DNA from: Mycteria americana
Lineage: Eukaryota > Chordata > Aves > Ciconiiformes > Ciconiidae
Direction: 5' to 3'
Assembly: GCF_035582795.1 (NCBI RefSeq)
Contig: NC_134367.1
Span: forward strand, 116,212,062 to 116,276,061
DNA length: 64,000 bases
Shown here: positions 45,001-57,000 of the stretch, piece after piece
Position numbering within the stretch: position 1 is the stretch's first letter
How the letters are laid out: the number at the start of each line of letters is the position of its first letter
Translations under genes and position numbers: made by a program
The notes under the pieces: generated by a model
What the model was told of the DNA's origin: nothing
Databases searched by the model: none
Seen by the model: only the letters and a program-made list of their open reading frames with translations

Positions 45001-48000
45001 GCATCGAGGTGCTGGGTCCCAAGCCTACGTTCTGGCCCATCTTCAAGGAGCAGCTGTGCCAGCGGACGTTCCTCTCCTGCACTGCTCGGGCTCATGCCTG
45101 GTGCCAGGAGATCTGCCGGGACCGGGGGCGACTGCTGCAGCTCTTTGGCAGGTGAGTTGTCTCCTGGCTGCGCCATCGCGTCCCCGCTGTCCCGGGGCCT
45201 GGGGGATGGTGCTGGCAGCCCGTGAGGGGACCGTAGGGCCAGGAGAGGAGCAGCTGGGTGTCCCGCCTGGACAGGGAGGGGCCCTCGCTCCTCCCTGGCC
45301 ACCAGCGGTCCCGGAGGGCCAGGGCCACCTTGGGGTCCCCCAGGCTTAAGCTGGGCACGTGGGCACGGCTAACCCACCAGAGAGGTGCCCCGCAGGGGCC
45401 GGCACGTCCTGGCCTGGCAGAGGTTGGTCGGGGGCCGGCTGGATCTCGTGGCCACAGGCACTTCACAGGCCCCAGTTTGGCAAGGGCCCCAAGGCCCGGC
45501 GCGGGCAGGGCCCGGGGGCAGCGAGGGGCCCTGGCTGCTGGGGGCGGGTGGGGCTGCGGAGCCACCGTGCCTGGCAAGGGGCAGGGCAGGGAGCGACTGC
45601 TGCCCTCTGCTTTCCTGGGGGAGTCCCCCCAGCCGTTGGCGGGTGCCCAGCACCACTGCGTGCCGCCTGCTCGCTGTTGCAGGCTGAACCGGGCGCTGCA
45701 GCACGAGCAGGGCTTTGCCGACCGCTTCCTTCCTGATGACGAGGCAGCCCGGGCCTTGGGCAGGACGTGCTGGGAGGCCCTGGTGAACCCCTTGGTGCAG
45801 AGCATCACCAGCCCAGGTACCCTGCGCTCTCCCGGGCCCGTCCGCGCCGTGCCCCAGGCTGAGGCACCCCACTCTGAGTCTGGTTGGCCTCGCAGACCCC
45901 CACGGCGTCAGCCCCCTGGCCTGGCTGCTGAGTGAGTACCTGGAGAGCGCGGAGCCGTCCCGCCGTGCCACGAGCCGTGGTGCTGTCTTTGGTTCCCGTG
46001 TGCGGCGCCTGACCCAGCTCCTGGTGCATGTGGACCCCGGCAGCCCAGAGCCAGAGGAAGCAAGAGCAGCTGGTGAGCGAGGGGCTACCCTCCCGTGGGG
46101 CTGGGAGGATGGTGGTCCAGAGTGCCGGGCTGTGGCTGTGGGCATCCGCTGGGGAGCTCTGGGGAGGGCCCTGTGGCACAGGGGGCTTCTGAGCCACGGA
46201 AGGCTTGTGGCCGTGCCCTTGCAGTGGCTGTGCCTCCCCGGCATCTCCTCTGCCCTGCGCCCCCCAGGGAGAGGGGGAGGCTGCTGGCGGTCAGCATGCA
46301 GAGCCTGCCCACGGAGCCGCGCCGAGCCCAGGGTTGTCCCTTGGCAGGTGGGAAGGAGGGGAAGAACAAGGAGGTGCCGGCCAGGGCTGTGAAGGCGGTG
46401 GTGGAGAAGTCAAGCGGCCTGTGGGGCATCTCGCAGTGCTGGCGTGGTGTGGTGCAGCAGCAGGTAGAGCTTGGAGGGCCGGCCGTGGGGGCCGGAGAGG
46501 GCGCATGGGACCCCGCACCGGGCAGGTGTAGCGGGGAGCGGGGCCTGGCGGTGCCCTGGGAGCGTGGGGAAGGTGCGGGGCTGTACCTGGCCTCCGCGGG
46601 GCCCAGAGGGGTGTGGGGACAGCCCTGCTGCACTTGCCACCCTGGCGGGGCTCAGGCGCCAGCCTGGCCCTGTGCCCAGGCTGGTGCTGCAGGCTGGGAG
46701 ACAGGTACAGTGTCGGGCTACTTATTTCCTGCGGGGCTGCTGCTGCGCTTCTGTCCTGCCCCCGCTGCCCCTGCCCAGCCCTCGGGGCTGCGCTCGTGCC
46801 TCTGCCAAGCTCTCGGTATCCCGCGGCAGCACCGGGGCCTGTACTCAGCCCTGGGGCCTCTATTCGGCCCCTGGCCAGGGCCCCGGCAGTTGGTGTCGGC
46901 AGAGTGGGGCTGGGGCTGCGGATGTTCCCGTGGGCCGCGGGGCACGTCCCACTGTGAGGCTCACCCCTCTCGTGCTGCGTCCCACAGGTGCAGCGGTTCC
47001 TGGAGGCGGCAGGGCAGGCGCCGGACCTTGTGGAGCGATACTGCGGGCTGTACCAGCGCCTGCGTGGTGCCACAGAGGAGCTCTTTGGGCAGCAGGCTGC
47101 CTTTGTGCTGGCCCTGGGCCAGGGCTTCGCTGGGGCTTTGCTTCAGCTCTCCTTCCTTACCACCCTGCACGTGAGTCGAGAGAGCGTGGCACCGGCACCA
47201 GTACCGGGGCCCCGGGCGCAGGCTGGGGAGGCTGCCCTGGCCTCGGGGGCGAGCTCGGGGTGGGCCATGTCCTGGTCCCCCACCGAGCCATGGAGCCCTG
47301 CCCTGCGGTGGCCCTGGATGGTGCCCAACTGCGGGTGCATGACGCTTGTCATGGCGCGGCCCCAACCCCGGTGCCCTTCTGTCTCAGGCTGGTGCCTGGG
47401 CACCCTCGGCCCCTGCCTGAGAGCCCCAGGGTTTCCCAGCTGGCGTTCCCCCAGGGGCGTTCCCCCAGCCTGGCCCTGCAGCCACCCGGTGAGCCCTCTC
47501 CATAGCCAGCCCTGTCCCTCTGCAGGTGAGTGAGCAGTTTGCCCGCTACCTTGATGGGCAGATTCAGGAGCTCCATGGGGCTGTGGGCAGCGCAGGGCCG
47601 CTGCAGCGGCTGCAGCAGATCCTGGAGCCCTTCATCGTCTTCAGTGGCCTGGAGCTCGCCCACACCTTCGAGCACTTCTACCGGTGAGGGGTGCCGTGTC
47701 TCCACGGGACCAGAGGGCCTGGTGCGGCGTGGTGTGGCGTGGCGCGGGAGGTGCTGAGGCCGTGGCTGAGCCTGGCCTGGCGTGGCAGCGGTGCTCCTGC
47801 TTTGCTTTTCCCGGCTCCGGCATGTGGAGGGAAAGGCTGTGAGGGCCCATGGGCGCTGCCAGTCTGCGGAGGCACGTTTGCTGCTGGCGACAGGGAGGGG
47901 AGACAGGTGCTGCCGGGCCTGTGCGCCTTGGGGTGAGGCCAGGGCCGGGGCCGTCTCTGTCTCCTGGCGGGTGGCTGATGGCCACGGGGCTCAGGCCAGC

Positions 48001-51000
48001 CCCTGACCTGACGCTGGTGGCTGTGGCAGGCACTACCTGGGGGACCGGCTCCTGGCGCAAGGGCCGTCTTGGCTGGAAGGAGCCATTGTGGACCAGATCG
48101 GGCTGTGCTTCCCCAGCCGCTTCCCCCAAGAGATGCTGAGCAACTTGGCTGAGTCGGAGGAGCTCCAGCAGCAGTTTTACCTCTTCCAGCTGCAGGAGCA
48201 GGACAAGCGGCTGCTGGAGCTAGACATGGGCCTGGACGAGGTGAGCGTGCAGGTGGGGTGAGGAGGCTGGGGGCCGCCCACGTTCCTCACAGGGATCCTG
48301 GGGCCTGTCCTGAGCCGCTGTTGTGTCCACGTGCCCAGGCACTGGGGACGGCTTCGGTGGCGGATGTGCCGGAGGTGAAGGTGCTGGCCTTGGCCCCGCG
48401 CTGCTGGCCCGTTTCCCCGTCCTGCTACATGGATGAACCTGGGAGGTTTTTCTCGGCGGCCCTGAGCTCTCCCCTGGATGAGTTTGCCGACTTCTGCAGG
48501 CGGAGTGAGTGTCGCGGCAGTGGGCGTGCGTGGGTGGTCTCGCTGGGGCCCAGGCCCTCCGCAGCGGCTCAGCCAGAAGTGTCAGGAGTGCTGGGAGTGC
48601 CCGTCGGGGCTGGCCCCCAGCCCTTGCGCTGATGCTGTCTCTGGCAGGCCAGAGCCAGCTGGGCTGGGAGTGCACGAAGCCCCGGCGGTTGCAGTGGACG
48701 TGGCTGGGCCATGCTGAACTGCAGTTTGGAGACTGCGTCCTCCATGTGTCCACGCTGCAGATGTACATCCTGCTGTGCTTCAACAGCGCTGAGGTAGGAG
48801 CTGGGGTTGCGGGAGGGTGAGGGAGGCAGCGGATGCTGGAGTGTAGCAGGGCCATGGCCTCCCTTCCGGTGGCATCTCCAGTGGTGTTTGGGGCACGGGC
48901 CCCCCCTTGTTTGGCTGGGCATGTGGCTGGTGGGTCTTGGCTGGCCACTCCCCTCCCGTGCCCTCCTGCAGGAGGTGGCTGTGGAGGCCCTGCTGCAGGC
49001 TACGGGGCTCCCTGCTGACCTGGTGCACCAGGCACTGACACCGCTGACCCACGGCGAGGGCGTCCTGGTGTGGAGCTGCATGTCGGGAGGTGAGTGTGGG
49101 GCTGGGGCACCCCTGGGGAGGTGCTGGTCTGAGCCCCAAGTGGGTGCTGGGGTAGGGGTTGCATGAGCTTGTAGGGGAAACGAGGGGGCTGGGGTGAGTC
49201 TGTCTGTGGGTGCTCGGGGCGCAGGTCTGTGTGTCAAGTTGGGGCCTGAGGCTGTGTGTAGGGCTGGGGGTGGCGTGTGGGGCTAGGGCTTGGGGCCATG
49301 CGTGGGGTGAGGGTCAGCGTGGGTGGCTGGGTCTCAGGTCTGTGTGTGGGGTTGTGCGTGTGGCTGTTGCCTGGGGCCATGTGTGGGGTCAGGGATGGGG
49401 CTGACACCTGTGCAGGCAGCAGCGGGAGGCCCAGGGTTGGGTCCAACAGCCCCCCGTGTGTCCTGGGGCTCCTTCAGGGCCCAGCTTGGGGCTTGGCTGA
49501 CCCTGGGCCGGGTGCTAGCTCCAGGTGCACTGCGGCTGAACCAGGCAGCCCTGGCCCATGCCTCTGGCCGCCACCTGAGGCTGCTGCCCCGGCAGAGGTA
49601 CCTGCGGGCAGAGAGGGCTGAGCTCAGCGCCCTGGAAAGGAAGAGGAACATCCTCTGCTGCCTCATCACCCGCATCCTCAAGGTGGAGAAGCAGCTTCAC
49701 ATTGACAACCTGGTGTTTAGGGTATGGAGGGCTTGAGGGGAGAGAGGGGCCACCTGGATGCTGTGGCACACTACAGTGTGGGGTTCCCTTGCTGCTGTAG
49801 GTGATTGATGCCTGTCAGAAGGGTGAGTTGAGTCCAGGGCTGCAGTTCCTGAGCTTCTGCTGCCACAGCGTGGATGTGCTGTCCTGCGTCCTGCACCTGC
49901 TGAACCAGGGCTATCTCCGGCGCCAGGAGGAGAGGCCTCATGTCTTGGAATACATCTCTGCTGAGCCCACAACACCTCTTGGGGGCCAGGCACAGATGGT
50001 TTTCCAGAGCAGGCCACCAGAGGCATCTCCAGATGAGGACAGCATAGACTGCCTATATTGGTAGGAATGCATGTCACCAGGTGTTGGAGGGGTGTGCATC
50101 TCCACCCTGTATGGACATGACACGTTTCTCCATGTCAGGTTGAATCCTGGCATAGGCAGGTCAGAAGAGTTTCTCATGGCAATGCTGCAGGTGCCAATGG
50201 GGCACACACTTAGTCCAGAGGAGGCGAAGCTGCTCATGAACCAGACAGTACAACAGGTCCAGGATACTTTGAGCATCCCAGATGATGTTGCTCGGCACCT
50301 CCTCATGCACTGCAGGTGGAATGTGGATTTCCTGATCCAGTACTATGTGGAGAACCGTGAGGCCCTGCTCATCTCCTCGGGGCTGCAAGTGCAGAATGCC
50401 CAGCCCCCCCCAAGCCCAGGAACCCACTGCCCAGTCTGTGTGAACCAGCTGTGTCCCACTGAGAAGCCACCAACCCTCTGCTGCATGCACTACTGCTGCA
50501 AGGTGAAGGTCCTGCGGTCTTTGGCTCCTGTAACTTGGTAGGGAATTGCTGCTGCCTAGTTGGTGGCAGTTGGTTGGCTTTGTCTGAAGCTGTTACCAGG
50601 TGATTTTCACAGAGGTCATACATTCTGTTTTCTCGCTTCCCTTGTTTGTTGTGATCCTTCAGCTCCTGATTAGTCTGTTCCTGCTTTTGTGCTTTTGAGT
50701 ACTTACCGATGGTTTGTGGGGGTTTTGTGCACCCTGGGGGGGGGGGGGGGGGCTTCCAGGGTCACATGACCCAGGTGGTGCAGCTCCTGTTTAGCTCTCA
50801 TCTCTCCTCTTTTGCCTTCACAGCCCTGTTGGAGTGAGTATCTCACGACTCGCATTGAACAGAACATGGTTGTCAACTGCACCTGTCCCATATCTGAGTG
50901 CCATGCACAGCCAACTACAGCCTTCATTTGTTCCATTGTTTCCTCCGAGGAGATTATAGCCAAGGTGAAGTAGGAGAGGTGGTTACTGGGTGTCCAAGCT

Positions 51001-54000
51001 CTGTTTCATTTTGTTCAGCACTAGCAGATAATCTTGCTGCTGATTTTCCCCTTCCCATTAGTAAGACTGGCAGTGTGATAATTGAGGCAGACCAGATTTC
51101 TGCCCAGTGGTGTCTGTTTTCTCTAATCATGGTCAATACCAGCTATTCAGGAAAGCATAACATCAGCAAAAGATCACAGTGGTATTTCCTCTAAACATGT
51201 CTCCAGCAAACAACATTTCAGGTGCATCCTTAGTTGAGGACCGGGTGAGAGCTGTGGTAGCAGCTCAGGTATCCTCCGCTGGTGTGCTGGAAGCAATTGT
51301 AAAATCTAGGACAAAGAAGAGAAAACATTTCAGCAGTTTCATTTTATCACTGCATCAGTGACCCCAGCGTCCTTTCTCTTCCATCAGTCTCTGGCTTTGA
51401 GCACCTCAGGTTTTTGTGAAGATGACAGAGTTACCACATCAGACTTAATCTTCACTCTAATTAAGTCTGTGTGGGTCTACAGACATCTCTAAACCAGGCT
51501 TCCTGAGTGCTGCTCACCTTAGTCCTCAGTTAGCAGGGAGCAGCAGGAGCTGCTTGTTCTGAGGCAGAAGCTACTTTTTCTGCCTATTCTTTCAGTTTTC
51601 AGTTATTACTTAGAGCTGAACACCCTCCTCACCTAACAGCAGAGCTGTGACTGTCGCATGACAGACTCTTTTTGTTAATTGCTGGACAGAAAAGATGTCT
51701 CATGTGTTTTCCACTGCTCTGTTGTTTGAGACAGGTCTCCACCAGCAATTGCTTCTCCAAAAATATTCTCCTCCTCTTCCAGCTCGTTACTGTCATTATG
51801 ATCCTGTGTGAACAGTCATAAGGAGAAATGAACAGTACTCATAAAGACTGCTCTATCTTATAATTTTTCTTTAAGCTTGCGAACTGGCAACCAAAATGGG
51901 CAAGGCTACAGACAAGCATTTCCTTCGATGTATCTTTTGTATCTTGTATGTTGTATCTTGTATCTAGTGCATGTATCTGTGCAGTTAGTTCTTACTGGCT
52001 TTCCAAATCCTGTAGTCACACCTGTCTGAGAGCAGGATTTAATATCTTGTTGCTATGGCTATTTTATAAAAAAAGAATATTATTGCAAATCAACATAAAT
52101 TGCAGCCAATTTTAACAAGTTGCTCTGATGCTCTCACTGAAATGTTATCTGTTTCCCTTTTTGCTCAGTAAGTGGTACGGCTGGAGCGTTAATGCCTCAT
52201 GCAGTGTCACACATACAGCCAACAGAATAATTTAGGTTGCATTAATCTGTAGAGATCTCTGGCCAACCTTGTGCTCAAAATAGCCAGATTATTGTGTGAA
52301 GATCTAATGCTGAAGTTAAAACATACTGCTCCAGGTTCAGTCTTCTCTGCATCTTACATTTAGGTAGCTTTAGGCAGTGGTAAGATCCCCCTCTGCTGCC
52401 TTGTCCCCATGCTGAACAAACCCAGCTCTCTTAACCTCCCCTCATACATTCTGTGCTCCAGCCCCTGACTGTCTTGGTGGCCTGTGGATGACATTTTCTC
52501 TAGTCTGTTAATGTCTGTCTTGTACTTGGGAGCCCAAACTGTTCCCGATATCCAATTGTGTCACCAGTGCCAAATAGCTGTGAGAAATCCCTTCCCTTGC
52601 CTGCTGGTTGCACTCTTGCTAATACAAGAATATTTGAATTTAAACTTTAAATGCTGTATTTCTACAAAACATAAATCCTGTCATGTTTCTGAAAGAGGTT
52701 TTCTTTCAACCTTGTTTCCCTCAAGTTCCTTGAGAGTCTATTCTTCAGAGGTCGTATTCCATTCTGCCCCCAGGGATTCTTTGCTGGGAATCTTGCCATA
52801 GGCTCTATACCTGGATTAACTTCAGCATGTGCAAAGGTGGTTCTGAGATCTGTTGGTCAGTGTCATGTGGTACTTGGCAACTTCTTGATTGTACCTGGCT
52901 AGTTTTCTTCCCAGACCTTCATTGGATGCTTGTTCCCCCTCCTTTTAGTCTTCCTGAGAGCAGCTCTTTCTCTTATGGTTCGAGTAGGAACCCTAGATCC
53001 ACTTCAGCAGTTGCATCTCTGTCTCCTCCTCATCAAGAAAACAAGATAAAGCAAAACTCCGGACATCAGACGTTGTGAAATTCAGCCTCTGTGAAAGCTG
53101 TGATTTGGTGCTGTCTACTGACTCAAGTACCCATTTATCTCTCTGGGTACTGGCGTCTGGGCAGAAACTATCACATTGCTTATCAACAGGATGACAACAG
53201 ACACAGATGTTGACTCTCTTTGAGAAGAATGAAGTGGCTTTGTTGAGACTTTGCCTCCACCAGGCATTTTGCCATAACACAGGCTGACATCCTTGCAGCC
53301 AGTCAGTGCACACTCTCTGGTTTAGGTTGCCTGAGAGAGAGAATGAACAAGAGAGAATACACGAGAGAGAGAAACGAATGAGAGCCCGTGTGAGCCCTTC
53401 AGTGCTCAGGGCTTGCACCTTTTCTCTCTAGTGCTTGTTGTGACCTGTATTGTCCTTTCTGTGCCTGGTGGCTTTAGAGCAGCTCTCCAGTTATGCAAAA
53501 GTCTCTACAGGAAGGCTGTGAAGACTACAGGATTTCTTCTGAACTTCCTCTAGCTTTGTGTATGTTTGCACAGTCCTTACACTACAGTAACCGAGCATAG
53601 AAAACTAAGCTACTACATGCAGTATAGTTGCATCCCTGGGTCCCTGCCTGAACAGTCCCTTATTGATAACCAGTTTGCCTTGTCCTCTGCAGTAATGTCT
53701 AGAGGCTGTGGGCAAAGCGAACCTCCTTCCCCTTTGCACATCATGTAACTAAGCAAAAGTCTGCTGAGGAACTTAAAATCAGAAAAAGTTAAAAAGAGCA
53801 CCTGATAGCTTTCTATGGTGAGATGATTGGCTTGGTGGATGACGGGAGATGTTCGTCTATCTCAGCTTTAGTAAGGCTTTCTACACCATCATCCACAACA
53901 TCCTCATAGAATAAAACTGATGAAATGCAAGCTGGATGAGTGGACAGTGAGATGGCCTGCTGAGCTCAAAGGGTTATGATCAATGGCAGAAAGCTCAGCT

Positions 54001-57000
54001 GGAGGCCAGTCACTAGTGGTGTAACCCAGAGGTTGATACTAAGGTTAACATTGTTTAACATCTTCATTGATGACCTGGATGATGGGACCAGGTGCACCCT
54101 CAGCAAATTTATAGATGGGAGGTGTAGTTGATGCTCCAGATGGTTGTGCTGCCATTCAGAGGGACCTCAACAGACTAGAGAACTTGGCAAACAAGAATAT
54201 CATTAAGTTCAACAAAGGGAAATGCCAAGTCCTGCTCCTGGGGTGGAATAACCCAATGCAACAGTATGTGCTGGGGGCCAACCATCTGGAAAGCAGCCCT
54301 GCAGAAAACAAAAATGGAATCATGGTGGACAACAAGTTGAACATAAGCCAACAGTATGCCCTTGTGGCTAAGAACATCCACTAGCATCTTAGGATGTTCT
54401 TAGGAATTAGGAAGAGCATTGACAGCAGGCTGAGGAAAGTGATATTTCCCCTCTTACCCAGTGCTGGTGAGACCACATCTGGAGTACTATGTCCATTTCT
54501 GGGCTCACCAGTACAAGAAAGACTTGACATACTAGGGAGAATCCAGCAAAAGGCCACAAAGATGATTTAGATTTTGGAACACCTCTACGAGAAGCTGAGA
54601 GAGCTGGGTTTGTTTAGCATGGAGAAGAGAAGGCTCAGGTGGATCTTATCAACATGTGTAATACACAAATGGGATTAAGGAGCTAGATTCTTCTTGGTGA
54701 TATCCAGTGAAAGGACAAGAGGCAGTGGGCAGTAATTTAAATACAAAGAATTCCATTTAAACATAAGAATACTTTTTTTTTTTTTTAAACAGTAAGGGTA
54801 ATGGAACATTGGAACAGGTTGGGCAGAGAGGCTTGTAGTCTTTATCCTTGTGTACGCTCAAAACCCAACTGGACGACATGGTCCTGAGCAATCCTGCTTT
54901 GAGCTGGAGGGGTTGGACTAGTTTGTATCTCCAGATGTGCCTTCCAACCTCAGCTATTCTGTGATTATATGAAACAGCCTCCAGATATGACACAAGGGGT
55001 GGGGAATTTACACAAAGGGAATGAAAGAGTAAAATAACTTAGTGCTGTTTTGTTGTGAACAGTTGTTCAGTCAGATGTAGAGCCCAGAGGCACCAGACCC
55101 CAGTTGTAAAGCCTAACCATGCAGCTTCTCTGCCTTAAATCTCCTTTCCTGGCTTCTTATTACAGTATGAAAAAGCCCTCCTTAGAGGCTATGTTGAGTG
55201 TTGCTCCAACCTGACATGGTGCACCAACCCTCAGGGCTGTGATCAGATCCTCCTTAAGAATGGACTTGGTTATGGGGCAGCCTGTTCCAAGTGCTCCTGG
55301 ATATCCTGCTTCAACTGCAACTTCCCAGAGGTGAGGCTGAGCTGAATCATGGGCAATACTGTCTTGGGTTTGGCATGCACCATTTTGCTTTTGTGTGGTT
55401 GACTGGCTCTCTCTTTCAGGCCCATTATCCTGCTAGCTGCAGCCACATGTCTCAGTGGGTGGATGATGATGGGTACTATGAGGGAATGACAAGTGAAGCC
55501 CAAAGCAAACATCTGGCTAAGCTCATTTCGAAGCACTGCCCAAGCTGCCAGGCTCAGATAGAGAAAAATGAGGGGTGCCTGCAGTGAGTATCCATTTTTG
55601 TTTGCTACTGGAGACAGGAGAGGGCAAAGACATACAGTTAGGTCCATTGTGCTTTTTTTTTTTTTTGGCTGTGGAGTAAAAGTTATAGCAGGTCTGTTTT
55701 ATAGTTTCAGAGGAATGAGTGATTGCCTTTAATTCCTAGGAAAAGCAAAATGTTCCCCAGCATTCAGAGTTAAATCCATTGATAGCTCTGTAGTAGAACC
55801 ACAACTCATTTTGCAGCACCTTTTTATAGCGCACGCTTGTCTGCTCTCAGAATCTGCTGTAGACATCCAGAGGTACAGGTTAGGGGAGTGGATATCTCAG
55901 CACCATGTTTCCTCTCATGCTCACCTATTCCTGTAACTTTAAGCAATTTTCTTTTAACTGCCTCTTTTGAATTGGCTTGGATCTCTGGCAGCCTTTTACA
56001 CGATAGGGTGGTTACCTCCAGCTTTGAAGCCAGGGCTTAGGAGTTGCCATTTGTTTCTTCCTTTCACTGGCACAGCCCTTAGTGCCCAGCTGTGATTTGT
56101 CCCCACATGTTGTGTGTAGCCCTAGGGCTGTGCAGTGCCTTTCTGCACTGTGGAGTACTGCATTACTGAGGGAAGAGGTGAGGTACTCATGTGGATCTTG
56201 CTTCAAACTGTGGAATGCTTAGTTCACCCTTCAAGTACGTGGTAAGTTCGTACTGTGAGATCTTGCTGCCAATTTACCCAGCTCATTTTTGGAGGCACAA
56301 TGACTGGTTTTAAGTATTATCTGCTTCCAGCAAAGGCTTTAAAAAATACATGCAGGGAAATGCTGCATGAATACTGAGTGAATGGGCGTGACTGGGCTGC
56401 ACACTCCAGCCCTATGATATAGGGGAGCACTGGGAGGAACTGCCTGCAAGTGGCTGTTAGGACTGAGTGATTCCCATTGTTCTTCTCCTACCATGCAGTA
56501 TGACGTGTGCAAAGTGTAATCATGGCTTCTGTTGGCGTTGCCTCAAGCCCTGGCGGCCGACTCATAAGGATTATTACAACTGCTCCGCTATGGTGAGTGG
56601 TTTGCTATATCCCAGTGGTTCATGCTCGTGTTCAGATGCACCTGGCCTCTCAAAGAGAGGGTGAGGATCTCCACTTGTGCCCTTTACTCTGGACTTTGTG
56701 CACTTGCCAGTAATATTGATAGCATTGTCAAAGTCTGTATGTGTGGTAGCCATTTCCAGGCAACCCTAGTACTTGAGGGAAGTTGCTACAGGTTACTTCT
56801 ACCTTTCCTTTCAGGTTAGTAAAGCAGCTTGGCAGGAGAAGCGTTTTCAGGATTACAATGAGAGATGCACCTTTCATCATCATGCAAAGGTAAGGCCTCC
56901 TCCTGCCTCTGCAGATGCTGACTCTGTTGCCTTAGCTCTGGTGAGCAGGACAATTACTATTGTGCCTCAATGTATTTCACCTGAAGCTGAGAATCAGGCT

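Noticed and set aside
46095-47505. Overlapping 359- and 344-codon frames
   Set aside because: Read across CUL9 introns 21-24 out of frame with the exons. The composition is typical of GC-rich non-coding DNA.
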